From assembly GCF_000417875.1 (NCBI RefSeq), contig NW_006920894.1:104417-168416 (forward strand): DNA of 64,000 nt, given 5' to 3'. Below are positions 62,549 to 64,000 of the stretch, piece by piece. The notes under the pieces were generated by a model. The model searched no databases, was not told where the DNA came from, and worked only from the letters and a program-made list of their open reading frames with translations. The translations under genes and the position numbers were made by a program. The DNA comes from Pseudozyma flocculosa PF-1. Its lineage: Eukaryota > Basidiomycota > Ustilaginomycetes > Ustilaginales > Ustilaginaceae. Every line of letters begins with the position of its first letter. Position 1 is the first letter of the stretch.

Positions 62549-64000
62549 ATGTCTCACTGCAAGGTGATTATCAGCTCTTTCGACTCGACGCTCGGAGGGT
62601 GAAAGGTGGAAGGATGGAGCAACGCCAACCGGAAGGTGGAATACGGCGTTGCAACCGACTTTGAAGATCTCGCCCAACCCGGTGCACATCCCGACAGCCT
62701 CGCCTCGATACTCTGCCATCCACGGCTCCTCGGGAAGCGGAGGGCACCGTGCGATGCTCTCCCTCAAACCGGGCTAGGCGACGGAGGCAGCGGCACCGGG
62801 CCGGGATCAGGAGATCAGGACAGGTGGCAGGACCTGGACAGGACAATCGGAAGGGCGTGTTGGAATGCGAGCAGACACTAGGGTCTTCTCGCGCCAGTCG
62901 TCACCCGCCCCTCTCTGGCGGATCTGCTAGGACACTGGACCCGGGGATCAGGGTCAGCTCGAGACACACTGGACAAGGCGGATCACGGGACGACTCGAGG
63001 GGAAGTTGGCAGAGTCGAAGGTCGAAGGCACGCAGGGAGGGCAGAGGCACGCTCAGACCGCCACAGCGCGGTCGAAGGCTCCTTGTGTCCATGCTCCCGC
63101 ACGCCGTCGACCTCGACTCGGCCACCTTCTCCCTCGCGTCTCTGCTCCGCTCCTCGCCCTTTTCTCTTTCCCCCGTGCACATCCCCGTGCCCAGTCTCCG
63201 AAAGGATCCCGCAAAGGAGGGGAGAGGGGACGACGGAAAGACGAGAAGGCAGCCTTGGGTGCTCTAGGTCGATGTGCAGCAGCATTGCTGACACAGCCTG
63301 GCATCCGCCGTTTTCTCCCTTTTTGTCTTCCCCTCGATCCCTCCTCCTACTCTTCTCCCCCCGTTCCCGTCACTTCTCGACACACAGTACGAGCACCCCC
63401 GTCACGGTTCGCTGGGTTTCCTGCCCCGCAAGCGTGCCGCCAGGCACCGCGGAAAGGTTAAGGCGTGAGTATCCGTTGCGCGCGCGAACAAGCAAGGGAC
63501 GCTCTGCGATCGCCAATCTGCCGATCAAGCGGCTGACCCTGTTTCCTATCCCCTCGCCTCTTGTCAATCTCGCTCCCTCGCCTACAGCTTCCCCAAGGAC
63601 GACCCCAAGAAGCCCGTCCACCTGACCGCCATGCTCGGCTACAAGGCCGGCATGACCCACATTGTCCGTGACCTTGACCGCCCCGGTTCCAAGATGCACA
63701 AGAAGGAGATTGTCGAGGCCGTCACCGTCATCGAGACTCCCCCGATGGTCGCCGTCGGTGTCGTTGGCTACGTCGAGACCCCCCGCGGTCTCCGCTCGCT
63801 CACCACCGTCTGGGCCGAGCACCTCTCCGACGAGGTCAAGCGCCGCTTCTACAAGAACTGGTACCGCTCCAAGAAGAAGGCCTTCACCAAGTACGCCAAG
63901 AAGCACTCGGAGAACAGCGGCTCGTCGATCACCCGCGAGCTCGAGCGCATCAAGAAGTACTGCTCGGTCGTCCGTGTCCTTGCCCACACCCAGATCCGCA
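62549..64000 (+). CDS. RPL3: Ribosomal protein uL3 (60S), 3' end outside window
   Basis: Exon 1 (62549-62563) has only five codons, MSHCK. An 824-nt intron follows, then exon 2 (63388-63464), a 123-nt intron and exon 3 from 63588 past the window edge. The joined product reads [22 protein letters not shown] and [20 protein letters not shown], which is uL3. uL3 belongs to the large ribosomal subunit, and its extensions reach towards the peptidyl transferase centre. Family members begin MSHRK(F/Y)E, so Cys4 in place of Arg is odd (TGC instead of CGC). The first intron is about seven times longer than others in the window, as is common in ribosomal protein genes. About 165 residues are inside the window and roughly 220 are missing. 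Confidence 0.95.

Noticed and set aside
62564..63387. snoRNA in the long RPL3 intron
   Set aside because: No convincing C box (RTGATGA) paired with a D box and terminal stem, and no clear H/ACA hairpins were found by eye.

Overview
This window is nuclear DNA of a fungus, most likely a basidiomycete of the smut lineage (Ustilaginomycotina) or a close relative. The basis is very high GC content, 18 protein genes on both strands, short spliceosomal introns (about 70-130 nt, mostly GTGAGT or GTAAGT donors with YAG acceptors), and fungal versions of every gene I can name. I found no rRNA, tRNA, CRISPR array, transposon or virus. The lineage is an inference from composition and gene content. Gene models and splice sites were worked out by eye.

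Left part (1-28.5 kb). A truncated unknown gene (1-854, minus) is followed by 2.9 kb without a gene. Next come a CENP-H-like kinetochore gene (minus) diverging from an endosomal Na+/H+ exchanger (plus). A divergent mitochondrial-carrier-like gene (minus) then shares a promoter region with YME2 (plus), an inner mitochondrial membrane protein. After these are a small unknown gene with a clear TATA box (16566-17251), a JTB-family membrane protein split over three exons (17425-18449, minus), a manganese-type CDF transporter (minus) and the nuclear pore gene NIC96 (minus). A 3.1 kb gene-poor stretch precedes a small secreted thaumatin-like protein (27800-28503).

Middle (28.8-48.3 kb). A second inner-ring nucleoporin, NUP170/NUP155 (minus), diverges from PRI2, the Fe-S primase large subunit (plus). 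PRI2 converges on GLT1, a 2171-residue fused NADH-glutamate synthase (minus). Four kilobases with no gene I can support follow, then ADE12, adenylosuccinate synthetase (minus).

Right part (49.5-64 kb). This is a nitrate assimilation cluster: nitrate reductase (minus, interrupted by 244 Ns), nitrite reductase (plus) and a NRT2/CrnA nitrate transporter (plus). Both intergenic regions carry clusters of GATAAG sites, as expected for AreA/Nit2-type nitrogen control. Together with GLT1 and ADE12 this makes a nitrogen-metabolism neighbourhood of about 25 kb, running from nitrate import through nitrite and ammonium to glutamate and purine. The window ends inside RPL3 (ribosomal protein uL3), which has an unusually long first intron.

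GC-rich intergenic DNA here produces many long shadow reading frames, some over 1000 codons opposite GLT1 and NII1, and these are left out. Points most worth checking are the probably mis-sized gap in nitrate reductase, a (GATTGC)7 array in the NIA1-NII1 promoter region, a possible frameshift at the 5' end of the CDF gene, the reduced-cysteine thaumatin-like protein, and the intron-hidden JTB gene.
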